In this document: in pieces, positions 44,645 through 52,795 of the stretch
Layout of the letters: every line of letters begins with the position of its first letter
Numbering within the stretch: the stretch's first letter is position 1
NCBI RefSeq assembly: GCF_031598375.1
Contig: NZ_CP123872.1
Coordinates: 744,001-808,000, forward strand
Source of the DNA: Temperatibacter marinus
Lineage (GTDB): Bacteria > Pseudomonadota > Alphaproteobacteria > Sphingomonadales > Kordiimonadaceae
Direction: 5' to 3'
Length of the DNA stretch: 64,000 nt
Program-made: the position numbers and the translations under genes
Notes under the pieces: model-generated
The model's input: the letters and a program-made list of their open reading frames with translations, nothing else
Database searches by the model: none
What the model was told of the DNA's origin: nothing

Positions 44645-45159
44645 GGGAAAGGATCTTCTCTTGGTGAGGGCATCACGATTGTCCTGATCATTCGTGGCAT
44701 TAGTTTTGACTGAATTAGCCAAACAGAGAAGGAAACAGCTGGGATATAAACCAGACAAACTGTGATAACATAGTCTGTTAAAGAGCTATATGAGCCAATG
44801 CGAAGGGATTGAGCCAAGGCGGCTAAATTTAATCCCATGAAACTATAACACATATTAAAATAATGATTTGCAAGGGCTCTTGGGCTTTTTGTTTTCTGAT
44901 ATTGCACTATCGACCACCAGCCTCTTGAAACACTAACGATGCTCACGATTGAGAAAAAATGGAAAATATTAAAGCCGCCATTAAACTCATACATCCCAAA
45001 ACCACTTAGAGCCGCTAGCAGCATACTTACTGCGTATATTTTTCCCCATAATTTATGATGGGGTCCTGCTTTTGGAAATACAAATACAAACCATGCGGCA
45101 ATATAAGAGAAGGCTACACCGCTAAGGTGTACCCACCCAAAGGGAGAGAAATCAAACAT
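44641..45159 (-). CDS. DUF2306-like membrane protein
   Basis: A 172-residue protein with four to five transmembrane segments. HLSGV near the N-terminus, the HHKLWGKIYAVSML segment and NHYFNMCYSFMGLNLAAL are features I associate with DUF2306-type membrane proteins, whose function is unknown. It lies 44 nt after the winged-helix regulator gene on the same strand and may belong to that operon. Confidence 0.65.
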   Translation of the reverse strand: MFDFSPFGWVHLSGVAFSYIAAWFVFVFPKAGPHHKLWGKIYAVSMLLAALSGFGMYEFNGGFNIFHFFSIVSIVSVSRGWWSIVQYQKTKSPRALANHYFNMCYSFMGLNLAALAQSLRIGSYSSLTDYVITVCLVYIPAVSFSVWLIQSKLMPRMIRTIVMPSPREDPFP

Positions 45160-45203
45160 AAGGTCCTCGCTGTCGTAAGGCCGTCAATCAGTCTATGCTG
45201 ATT

Positions 45204-45506
45204 TTAAGACGGGTTGCCAATCATGGCTGTTAATTTGTGAAGATAATCCCCAAAGGCTTTTTCTCCTTCTGCGGAGAGTTTCACTGTGGTTTGAGGCTTT
45301 TTACCGATAAATTGTTTCTCTAGAACAACATAGCCTGTTATCTCCAGTTTCGATAAATGAGTAGAAAGATTGCCATCCGTCAGATTGAGCTGCTTCTTCA
45401 GAGCTGTAAAGTCTTCAGAACGAGCCGTCATTAAATATGACATGATCGCAAGTCTCACTCTGGAATGAATTATATCATCCAGAATTCGATAATCAAAATC
45501 ACTCAT
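45204..45506 (-). CDS. Small winged-helix transcriptional regulator
   Basis: A 100-residue protein of the HTH_34/MarR-like winged-helix type: DDIIHSRVRLAIMSYLM, then a recognition helix (LTDGNLSTHLSKLEITGYV) and wing (KKPQTTVKLSAEGEKAF). Such small repressors are usually encoded with a membrane protein they regulate. Here its start overlaps the end of the upstream membrane protein gene by 4 nt. A palindrome overlaps the operon promoter at 46236-46252 and is its likely operator. Confidence 0.85.
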   Translation of the reverse strand: MSDFDYRILDDIIHSRVRLAIMSYLMTARSEDFTALKKQLNLTDGNLSTHLSKLEITGYVVLEKQFIGKKPQTTVKLSAEGEKAFGDYLHKLTAMIGNPS

Positions 45507-46192
45507 GATACTGATACTTTATCTTTACTTGTTAGGCTGTGTGCCCGGCGCATCACAAAGCCAGGCAGTAAGATAAATAAGGCACAGGATGCAGCCATCA
45601 ACAGCAAAGATTCCTTATCTAAATTTTGCATTGATCCAAAATAGGTCATGATAGACCACCAGCCAAAAGCAGGAATAAAAAGCGCATCCAAGCGCGTAAT
45701 TGAGGCGATTATGAAGAAGGCAGCTCCAAACAAAGAAGAACAGATTAGCGTGATAGCCAGAGGACTGAAGGCCCCCATTGCCATTGAAATGGCAAAATAA
45801 AGACCAGATCCAATACCCGTCATCATCCATGCATAGGAATAGACACGAATATGCGTATTGCCTTCAGAACGCTCTGCATCTCTCTTGCCATAATAAAAGG
45901 ATAGTGCCGTACCTATAAGGGCAATGGGCACCCAGATGCCAACAATTGTTTCAGGGATCTTGCCTACTACGCTGGCATATTGCGCATAAAAGGCAAGCAT
46001 TAAGAGCCCCCCCCATATAATGAGATGCGAGCCATCAATGCGCGCTCTTTTACGTCCGGCTTCCATCATATGACGGATAAGGGCTAAATTTTCTTCTGCT
46101 GTCGTCTCGGGCCGATCGATCTTGACCGTTTTTATGTCAATCTCTTCTGATCTCTGTTCAGCTTTTGCTGATTTTAGAGTTTCTTTTGTCAT
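45503..46192 (-). CDS. Uncharacterised six-helix membrane protein
   Basis: A 229-residue protein. A charged cytoplasmic N-terminus (about 55 residues, ending RHMMEAGRKRARIDG) precedes six hydrophobic segments. I do not recognise a named domain. It is cotranscribed with the winged-helix regulator, an arrangement common for stress- or substrate-responsive membrane proteins. The promoter (TTGACT, 17 nt, TACTTT) and operator overlap upstream. Confidence 0.75.
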   Translation of the reverse strand: MTKETLKSAKAEQRSEEIDIKTVKIDRPETTAEENLALIRHMMEAGRKRARIDGSHLIIWGGLLMLAFYAQYASVVGKIPETIVGIWVPIALIGTALSFYYGKRDAERSEGNTHIRVYSYAWMMTGIGSGLYFAISMAMGAFSPLAITLICSSLFGAAFFIIASITRLDALFIPAFGWWSIMTYFGSMQNLDKESLLLMAASCALFILLPGFVMRRAHSLTSKDKVSVS

Positions 46193-46235
46193 TTTAGTTT
46201 CGCTTTCGTGTCTCGGGTTTTCGCTCTTTCAAAGA

Positions 46236-46252
46236 ACTTTGAATTACAAAGT
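46236..46252. promoter_or_regulatory. Palindromic operator ACTTTGAATTACAAAGT
   Basis: A perfect 6-bp palindrome with 5-nt spacer (ACTTTG-AATTA-CAAAGT). A further half-site TTCAAAG lies at 46228-46234. The palindrome covers the -10 of the promoter on the minus strand. It is the probable binding site of the operon's own winged-helix regulator. Confidence 0.65.
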
Positions 46253-46276
46253 ACATAGACACGCAGACAGAGTCAA
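46248..46276 (-). promoter_or_regulatory. Promoter of membrane protein/regulator operon
   Basis: On the minus strand, TTGACT (46276-46271), a 17-nt spacer and TACTTT (46253-46248). The start should lie about 50 nt upstream of the ATG at 46192, within the operator half-sites. Confidence 0.6.
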
Positions 46277-46319
46277 GAAAGAATCACAGGAATAATTTTA
46301 TACTAGGGTTAAGGGACCC

Positions 46320-47855
46320 TTAGCCACACTGAGTGACATCTTCGAGCTTTTGCTGAGCTAGAGGGGTATAGACATCATCCGCAGACAAAGTCGATATATG
46401 TTCAAAGAGGGCGCAGGCTTGGTTTTTTCTGCCCGAAGACATAGCGGCTCTGGCGAGAAGATATTGCACTTGGATATTGTTGGGAATTAATTTATGCGCA
46501 TGCTCAAGGGCTGCATAGGCCTGAACAGGATTACCGATATCTTCAACCAACATCTTCGATAAACCATATAAGTAGTGAACCTTAGGGTTGTTTGGATATA
46601 AATCTTTCATATCAGAAAGCGCTGTTTGAACGTTTTCTATGTCCTGATTATTATAAGTGACTTGATTTTCATAATTGTCAAAAACATATTTCATCAGCAA
46701 ATATTGGCTTTCCAGATGCGTATATTTCTTGCGGTCTCTTCGAGGAACCAAAGGGACTAATTGGCGCAAAACTCTCAAGGCATCTCGATATTGATTGGCC
46801 CCAGCATAAGCCCGCATAAGAATATCTTGAAATGAGGTGTTCGCCTTCATAGGAAGCGTATTGATCAGCTCCATTCGACGAGCTGCTTCAGCAAAGACCT
46901 TAGGCTTATGTGCAAATTCCACAAGAATATGCCAATTCATCGTCATCTGCCGATCATTGCTAACTTTATATGATTTTACCCGTGCTTTTTTCACCACTTT
47001 ATGCACGGTTTTTCTTTTTCCTGAATTAAACATCCGCGCATATGTGCGAAGAGCCTTGTCCACATCCTTTATGGACATCTGATAGACTATGCGAAAGGCT
47101 TCTTCGCCCGACATGCCCGTACCAAGTGCCCGTGTAAACTCATTGTGCTTAGGAGAAAATCTATCACTCATATGAATCATATGAACAAGAAGCCACGACA
47201 TAGAATAAAATTTACTGGTTGAGAGATCAAAATTTTCATGGGAACGCATGGCTCGTGATTGATCAAAAAGAGACTGAACACTACTCCAGACAATATCTTG
47301 CTCAAAATATCTTTCACGCGCTACTAAAGTCTTCCCTAAATTCATAGAATTACTTGAATAAACACCTGTGGATAAGAAATCAGCCAATCCTTCATTATAC
47401 CAGTGAGGTAGATTATGTTTATACTTCTGGTCTATCAAGTAATGAAGATATTCATGATAACTAATGATCTCATAACTCAAATCCCATTCATATCGATTAT
47501 ATAGCCCAAGCGCGGCTGCGCGAATACCATCAAGCGAAGAGAAATAGATCCCACTGATACGCTGGGCCTCTGAGGCCTCTTTTACTTTTGTCAGAGACCG
47601 TGTGAGATATAAGTTCAGGGGAATTTCAGAGGCTTTTGGGTCTAATTCAAAATAATCTGATAAATGAGCATGCATAAATTCCAGGTCTTGAATCAGAGTT
47701 CTGACGGTCCTAGATTTCATATTACTGACAACATGAACCGTAGATGAGCGGAATTCTCGCCACTTTGTGGCTGCATGAACATCCGAAGGTAGAACCCACA
47801 GACCAAGGAGCATGCAGCACCCTACTCTAAAATTTTTAAACCACTTATCCATCAT
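46320..47855 (-). CDS. Exported HEYLH (gluzincin-like) metallopeptidase with TPR repeats
   Basis: A 511-residue protein with a signal peptide (ending SDVHAATKW). A zinc site is formed by His134-Glu135-Tyr-Leu-His138 and, downstream, Glu155 in NEGLADF, the gluzincin arrangement. The remaining C-terminal half is helical with tetratricopeptide-like repeats (ENVQTALSDMKDLYPNNPKVHYLYG, AYAALEHAHKLIPNNIQVQYLLA) and ends in a Cys pair (CALFEH, VTQCG). It probably acts on proteins in the periplasm or envelope. I cannot name the substrate. Confidence 0.8.
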   Translation of the reverse strand: MMDKWFKNFRVGCCMLLGLWVLPSDVHAATKWREFRSSTVHVVSNMKSRTVRTLIQDLEFMHAHLSDYFELDPKASEIPLNLYLTRSLTKVKEASEAQRISGIYFSSLDGIRAAALGLYNRYEWDLSYEIISYHEYLHYLIDQKYKHNLPHWYNEGLADFLSTGVYSSNSMNLGKTLVARERYFEQDIVWSSVQSLFDQSRAMRSHENFDLSTSKFYSMSWLLVHMIHMSDRFSPKHNEFTRALGTGMSGEEAFRIVYQMSIKDVDKALRTYARMFNSGKRKTVHKVVKKARVKSYKVSNDRQMTMNWHILVEFAHKPKVFAEAARRMELINTLPMKANTSFQDILMRAYAGANQYRDALRVLRQLVPLVPRRDRKKYTHLESQYLLMKYVFDNYENQVTYNNQDIENVQTALSDMKDLYPNNPKVHYLYGLSKMLVEDIGNPVQAYAALEHAHKLIPNNIQVQYLLARAAMSSGRKNQACALFEHISTLSADDVYTPLAQQKLEDVTQCG

Positions 47856-47934
47856 ATACCATATGATTTAGTATAGCATATGCGGAAGTCAAAACCTAAC
47901 TGATGTCCTGTTAACTTTAGATTATAGGATCTGT

Positions 47935-48717
47935 CTAAAAGTCAAAATCCACAAGAACAGGGGCATGATCAGACGGTTTTTCCCAGCCGCGTGCCGCACG
48001 GACCATTTCCATAGCCTTAGCTTTCCCTTTAAGAGAAGGGCTGGTCCAGATATGATCCAGTCGACGTCCTTTGTCTGCCGCAGACCAATCCTTGGCACGA
48101 TATGACCACCAGCTATATAGTTTTTCATCTAAAGGCACAAAATCACGCATTACATCTACCCAATCATGCGCCGCCATCAACTCAAACATCATGTCACGTT
48201 CAAGGGGGGTATGGCTGACCACTTTCTTAAGTTTTTTAGTGTCCCAAACGTCATGCTCATGCGGTGCTATATTTAAATCTCCGACTAAAATTGACGGTTC
48301 TGATAAACGGCGTGACCATTCTGTCATCTCTTCTAAAAACTGAATTTTGTGGGCAAATTTATCATTCACTTCAGGATCAGCAACATCCCCCCCCGCAGGC
48401 ACATAGAAATTATGTAGCGTTGGTCCCTCTGCTAATTTTACTGCGATATGGCGGGCATCCCCTTTATTGCACCAATCAATAATTTCAGTTGACTGGAATG
48501 GTTTTTTGGAGAGTGTCGCGACGCCGTGATAGCTTTTCATTCCGTGGAGAGCCATATGCTCATACCCTAAGGCCTGAATGAATTTTACTGGAAATTGATC
48601 ATCCATCGCTTTGGTCTCTTGTAGACAAATCACATCAGGATCATACTGTTTTACAAAATCTTCAACCAAATGTGTACGCGCTCGAATGCTGTTAATATTC
48701 CATGTCACTAGACGCAT
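47935..48717 (-). CDS. xthA: Exodeoxyribonuclease III
   Basis: A 260-residue AP endonuclease/3'-exonuclease of the endonuclease-exonuclease-phosphatase fold. It repairs abasic sites and blocked 3' ends. LVTWNINSIRAR, CLQETKAMDDQFP (metal Glu), LVGDLNIAPHEHD (catalytic Asp-x-Asn), LDHIW and SDHAPV (catalytic His) are all in order. It is the third gene after ribA and a hypothetical gene on the same strand, with 31 nt between it and the latter. Confidence 0.95.
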   Translation of the reverse strand: MRLVTWNINSIRARTHLVEDFVKQYDPDVICLQETKAMDDQFPVKFIQALGYEHMALHGMKSYHGVATLSKKPFQSTEIIDWCNKGDARHIAVKLAEGPTLHNFYVPAGGDVADPEVNDKFAHKIQFLEEMTEWSRRLSEPSILVGDLNIAPHEHDVWDTKKLKKVVSHTPLERDMMFELMAAHDWVDVMRDFVPLDEKLYSWWSYRAKDWSAADKGRRLDHIWTSPSLKGKAKAMEMVRAARGWEKPSDHAPVLVDFDF

Positions 48718-48748
48718 CTTATTCTCCTAAAAGGTCTGATACCCTCTT

Positions 48749-49330
48749 TTAATAAATAGCAAAACTGGTGCCCTGAATACCAATAGGTATCCGGCCCAAC
48801 TCAAATAATTTAATTCTTTTACTGAGTGGATGCTCTTCATCCTCTGCGGTAAGCATCACTAAAGCGGCTTGATGGATAGCTTGAGCTGCTAACCCAGTCA
48901 CGGCCACAACAAACTCTTCATCCATTATCAAGAGTTCATCCCGAACTTCTTCAGCATACTCTTCGACTACGGGTATTGTTTCGCTTGCGATATGACTAAA
49001 GACCATCTCGAAGGTTTGGTCGTCTAACACGGAAAGCACTCGGTCTGTGAGCGACGCACGTTCCTGCTCTTCAGCTTCCCATCCGGGGCTATTATAATTA
49101 TTCGCTTCCAAAGCATAAGCAGCCTCTTCCCAGTCCGGCACAAAATGCGCATAGGCCTCTGGAAACCCTAAACTAGCTGCATAATCGTCTGCAGCGGTGC
49201 ATATAGCCTCTGAAGGCTGCTCACCAACAGTTCTAAACCATGGAATATGGCGAATAACTTCGATAAACGAAGGTACCATTTTTAATGTCGGTAAATCTTC
49301 GATTAAGTCGATATCAGAAAAATCCGTCAT
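48749..49330 (-). CDS. Conserved-looking hypothetical protein between ribA and xthA
   Basis: A 193-residue acidic soluble protein with no signal peptide. It opens with IDLIEDLPTLKMVPSFIEVIRHIPWFRTVGE and is mostly helical, ending in IGIQGTSFAIY. I do not recognise a domain. It starts 9 nt after ribA, so it is almost certainly cotranscribed. Its place between riboflavin synthesis and DNA repair genes gives no clear function. Confidence 0.7.
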   Translation of the reverse strand: MTDFSDIDLIEDLPTLKMVPSFIEVIRHIPWFRTVGEQPSEAICTAADDYAASLGFPEAYAHFVPDWEEAAYALEANNYNSPGWEAEEQERASLTDRVLSVLDDQTFEMVFSHIASETIPVVEEYAEEVRDELLIMDEEFVVAVTGLAAQAIHQAALVMLTAEDEEHPLSKRIKLFELGRIPIGIQGTSFAIY

Positions 49331-49339
49331 ACAGAGCCC

Positions 49340-50437
49340 CTATAGTAAATGTCCAGTGCGATCTCTTTTCACTTCGAGATATTTTTCATTATATTTATTG
49401 GTTTCAAAATAATGAGGGACGCGTTCTGCAATAGAGATCCCAGCCCGCTCTAACCCTATTACTTTGTTTGGGTTGTTTGTCATTAACCGAATTGATGTGA
49501 AACCCAATTGTTTAATCATCTCAGCTGCGGGGTAAAAAAGGCGTTCATCAACATCAAAACCTAAAGCCGTATTGGCATCTACCGTGTCATAGCCCTGATC
49601 CTGTAAACTATAGGCTTTTAACTTGCTCGTCAGTCCTATGCCGCGGCCTTCTTGTGCCATGTATAAGATCAAGCCGCCCCCTGCCTGACCAATATTTTTT
49701 ATAGCCCCACTCAATTGTTCGCCGCAATCACATTTCAAAGACCCGAGCAAATCCCCAGTGAAACATTCGCTATGAAGACGCGCAAGAACACTCTCCCCGC
49801 GCGGCGGATCACCCACAACAATGGCGATATGCTCAACGCCACCGCTCTTAGGTCTAAAACTGACCAACTGCGCTTTCTCTGCCCCGGCAAGTGGAACATT
49901 TGCCCGCGCTACCATCGTCAGTAACTCTGCTTCTTTATGCTCGTACTCAAGAATATTTTCAGCCGATACAGCAAGAAGGCCATCAGGAATATCATCTAGA
50001 TCAGCGACTAGCGCAGCCGGTAAAAGCCGTGCAATCTTTAGAGCTTTAATGGCGGCATGAGATAAAATATCTGGTTCTTGATCAATCCGTTTAAAAGGTC
50101 CTTTTAAGGGGGTCGCTAAATCAAGCGTAGGATCCGCCAGAGCCACCATATCTTCCGGCGTAAACCATACTGGGCGTTCAATGCCGACCACTGGCCAGCC
50201 TTTTGGTGCAACTTTTAACGCCAAAGCTCGATTGTCAGTAATAAGAAGCCGCGCATTCTTTTGACCTATAATCTGATCAAATGCTGGCAGAGTTTGCTTG
50301 TTAGCAAATTCAGCAGGAAAAACCATAAGAAAACGAGTCTGTTCACGCACAAGGATAGGCTGTCCTCGTCTTAAATCATCTGCGACGCGCAGGATCGCGG
50401 CTTGTTGTTGTTCATCACTGTTTAAAAAGTTAAGCAT
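49340..50437 (-). CDS. ribA: GTP cyclohydrolase II with long N-terminal extension
   Basis: A 365-residue enzyme. The catalytic part is in the C-terminal 200 residues: HSECFTGDLLGSLKCDCG (zinc cysteines and the catalytic region), LYMAQEGRGIGLTSKL and RLMTNNPNKV. It converts GTP to the pyrimidine precursor of riboflavin. The N-terminal 160 residues are not the usual RibB (DHBP synthase) domain, although they have the same length class. Alphaproteobacteria often carry this non-RibB extension. No FMN riboswitch is visible upstream. Confidence 0.94.
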   Translation of the reverse strand: MLNFLNSDEQQQAAILRVADDLRRGQPILVREQTRFLMVFPAEFANKQTLPAFDQIIGQKNARLLITDNRALALKVAPKGWPVVGIERPVWFTPEDMVALADPTLDLATPLKGPFKRIDQEPDILSHAAIKALKIARLLPAALVADLDDIPDGLLAVSAENILEYEHKEAELLTMVARANVPLAGAEKAQLVSFRPKSGGVEHIAIVVGDPPRGESVLARLHSECFTGDLLGSLKCDCGEQLSGAIKNIGQAGGGLILYMAQEGRGIGLTSKLKAYSLQDQGYDTVDANTALGFDVDERLFYPAAEMIKQLGFTSIRLMTNNPNKVIGLERAGISIAERVPHYFETNKYNEKYLEVKRDRTGHLL

Positions 50438-50592
50438 GGGGCTCTTTTGGCATAATCTAAAGGGGCGATCAATCGGAGATTTTCAAATAAATGTGATCAA
50501 TTCTTTAACAAACGTGAATTGAAGCCTTAGAAAAAAACTTTATGAAAGAGGCAAGGCATGACATGATAAAAATAAGAAATAAGGAATAGACG

Positions 50593-51291
50593 ATGGCAAA
50601 ACAGAAAATATTACTGGTAGATGATGATAACGATTTGAGAGAAGGCCTCGCTGATCAATTAGATCTGTTGGATGAATTTTCCATTTCACAAGCCTCTGGC
50701 GCTTGCATGGCCCTCGAAATTATCGAAGAGAACAGCTTTGATTTAATGATTTTCGATGTTGATATGCCTGATATGGATGGCCGCGAGTTATGTAAGCGTG
50801 TGCGCAAAAAAGGCGTCACAGTGCCCATAATCATGCTGACTGGCATGGACGGTGATGCAGATACAATCTTAGGTTTAGAGAGCGGCGCCAATGATTATGT
50901 GGCTAAACCATTCTCATTTACCGTCTTACTCGCGAGAATCAGAGCACAATTTCGACAGTTTGCGCAAAGTGAAGACGCGACCTTTTCTGTGGGTCCCTAT
51001 AAATTTCGTCCTGGCACCCGCGAACTCGACCTTCAGGACGGATTACGCCCTTTAAAGCTGACGGAGAAAGAAACGAACATCCTCCGATTTTTGCTTAAAG
51101 CACAAGGAGAAGCTGTTAGCCGTGAAGAGCTTTTGAGCGAGGTGTGGGGATACAACAGCGGCATCACCACCCATACACTCGAAACGCATATTTACCGACT
51201 CCGTCAGAAGATTGAGAAGAAGGATGATCAATCAATCAGCCTCATTCTGACAGAGCCAGGCGGCTATGCTCTTAACAAATTGGCCCTATAG
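50593..51291 (+). CDS. OmpR-family response regulator (orphan)
   Basis: A 232-residue regulator. The receiver has acids D10-D12, phospho-acceptor Asp55 (MIFDVDMPDMDG), LTGMDG and VAKPFSF. The winged-helix domain is recognisable from LKLTEKETNILRFLLKAQ and VSREELLSEVWG...THTLETHIYRLRQKI. No kinase gene is adjacent. It converges with a small XRE regulator gene, overlapping it by 6 nt. AAGGAAT precedes the ATG. Confidence 0.92.
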   Translation: MAKQKILLVDDDNDLREGLADQLDLLDEFSISQASGACMALEIIEENSFDLMIFDVDMPDMDGRELCKRVRKKGVTVPIIMLTGMDGDADTILGLESGANDYVAKPFSFTVLLARIRAQFRQFAQSEDATFSVGPYKFRPGTRELDLQDGLRPLKLTEKETNILRFLLKAQGEAVSREELLSEVWGYNSGITTHTLETHIYRLRQKIEKKDDQSISLILTEPGGYALNKLAL

Positions 51292-51540
51292 AGTTGAAGA
51301 AATGCTTTCATCTCTGATATTTGAGATGAGGGCATTTATATCAAGCTCTAATGCTTTGCTAATCTGAACCATTTCAAGGAAATCAATCCCGCGTTCAGCT
51401 GTTTCAATTTTAGAAATGAATTGTTGGCGAACGCCTAATTCCTTCGCGAGATCAGATTGGCGAATGCCTTTTTCTTTTCTGGCCTTAATGAGCTTGTCGC
51501 GAATGAAACTATAGCGTGGATCACTTTTTTTAAACAACAT
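51286..51540 (-). CDS. Small XRE family regulator
   Basis: An 84-residue protein that is essentially one HTH_3 domain (IRDKLIKARKEKGIRQSDLAKELGVRQQFISKIETAERG in successive helices). No toxin gene is adjacent, so an antitoxin role is not supported. It overlaps the 3' end of the response regulator. The upstream gap carries two inverted repeats that could be sites for it. Confidence 0.85.
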   Translation of the reverse strand: MLFKKSDPRYSFIRDKLIKARKEKGIRQSDLAKELGVRQQFISKIETAERGIDFLEMVQISKALELDINALISNIRDESISSTL

Positions 51541-51869
51541 GGAAAATCCCCATTTACTAGATACTAAAAAACAGTGAAGCTTCAGCTATATCAACCAAAT
51601 ATAAGTTTGCTCGAACCCCATGCAAAACTTCACTGTCATAAAAGGTACACGCATATCGTTAAGAAACGGTAAAAAGAATAAAATAAATTCTCCTTAAAGA
51701 TGCATGAAGAAACTTAAGGATATTTTCTTCATTTGAGCATTATCTCCCTAAGCGTAGGAATAGCCTTGCTATCTTTTATGAGAAAAGATTAAATAACAAG
51801 ACTGCTGATACCTGTTTACAGTTCAAGGACCTTATTCAAGACTAATCATTAGCATAGAAGGATGAAATC
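51541..51869. other. Intergenic region with two inverted repeats
   Basis: About 330 nt between the XRE gene (-) and the unknown gene (+), with no ORF. It contains ACAGTGAAG (51571-51579) paired with CTTCACTGT (51628-51636), a 9-bp inverted repeat with a 48-nt spacer. It also contains the 9-bp hairpin ATGAAGAAA (51704-51712) / TTTCTTCAT (51724-51732) with an 11-nt loop. Neither has a U-run typical of a terminator. Confidence 0.5.
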
Positions 51870-52793
51870 GTGAGCACGCCTGTAGAAGAAGATCTAGAAT
51901 CTCTTTCCCCCGAAGTTAAAAATTATCGTTTTGGGCGCGGTGGCTGGCCAGCTTTTCATAATTATGGCATGCCCATCCAAGAATTACTAAAAGCAGCTGA
52001 AAAATGGGCCGAGGCTTTTGAGGGCATTGAAAAGCCCTGGCTCGTTTGGAATGCTCATCCTGAATGGTGTATCATCCAACAAAATCTTGTAGAATCAGTT
52101 GGTTGGACCCCCATCGTCGGCTTTGATCCTCGTCTAGGCCCGCCAGAGAAAAAGTCTCCTAATGCCATCATCTATAATTTCAACAGTGACCTTGATTTGC
52201 TCTATATGAGTCCCATGTTCGTCATTGAATTTTTATTCTGTTATGCAGATAAAATGGCGATGTTTCATTCTGATTTTCTGCTCGCACCTGAAGACTTGGC
52301 CGTTTATGCTAAACAATTTGAACAGTTAAAAGACGGGGAAACAATTGCCACATCTTTTTGGCGGTTAAATCGATTTTGGCGTAAACCAGATAGACATTGG
52401 GAGCTGCTTGCCTGCAACACACGAGCAGCCTCAAAGAGTCAGTTTGACCAAGCCGCAGATTGGTGGTGCAATATCCACGATCATATTAATTGTCCCGATG
52501 AGGCTGGCTATGAACTCAGAAAAACAAAAGTTGGTTGGGATCATACTTCTGGCATTTTATTTTGGGAAAAATACTGCGGTGGTACCGTTCATAAGATTCC
52601 TTTGTCTAAGATAGAGCATGGCCATTTCTCACCCAGCAGCCATCCCCTTCGTTTTAATCGCACCAATCACGAAAAGTCCCGCCGTGTGCGCGACCTCAAA
52701 AGTCAGTTGGATAAAAGTATTAATATAAAAGAAGCATGTGCTTATGTTGGCCTAGACTACGATCATTTCTCAAAAGGAGAGACCGTATCGTAA
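51870..52793 (+). CDS. Unknown protein, Trp/His-rich
   Basis: A 307-residue soluble protein starting at GTG with AAGGATG upstream. I do not recognise a family. It has many aromatic residues (WPAFHNYGMP, PWLVWNAHPEWC, SFWRLNRFWRKPDRHWELL, WWCNIHDHINC) and several His/Cys that could bind metal, but no classical motif. The C-terminal 40 residues are basic and helical (KSRRVRDLKSQLDKS). It ends 2 nt before the convergent queG stop. Confidence 0.75.
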   Translation: MSTPVEEDLESLSPEVKNYRFGRGGWPAFHNYGMPIQELLKAAEKWAEAFEGIEKPWLVWNAHPEWCIIQQNLVESVGWTPIVGFDPRLGPPEKKSPNAIIYNFNSDLDLLYMSPMFVIEFLFCYADKMAMFHSDFLLAPEDLAVYAKQFEQLKDGETIATSFWRLNRFWRKPDRHWELLACNTRAASKSQFDQAADWWCNIHDHINCPDEAGYELRKTKVGWDHTSGILFWEKYCGGTVHKIPLSKIEHGHFSPSSHPLRFNRTNHEKSRRVRDLKSQLDKSINIKEACAYVGLDYDHFSKGETVS

Positions 52794-52795
52794 AC

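Noticed and set aside
50438-50592. FMN riboswitch upstream of ribA
   Set aside because: The conserved RFN elements are not visible in the 150 nt before the gene.
51286-51540. XRE gene as an antitoxin of a toxin-antitoxin pair
   Set aside because: No small toxin-like gene is adjacent; the neighbours are a response regulator and an unrelated unknown protein.
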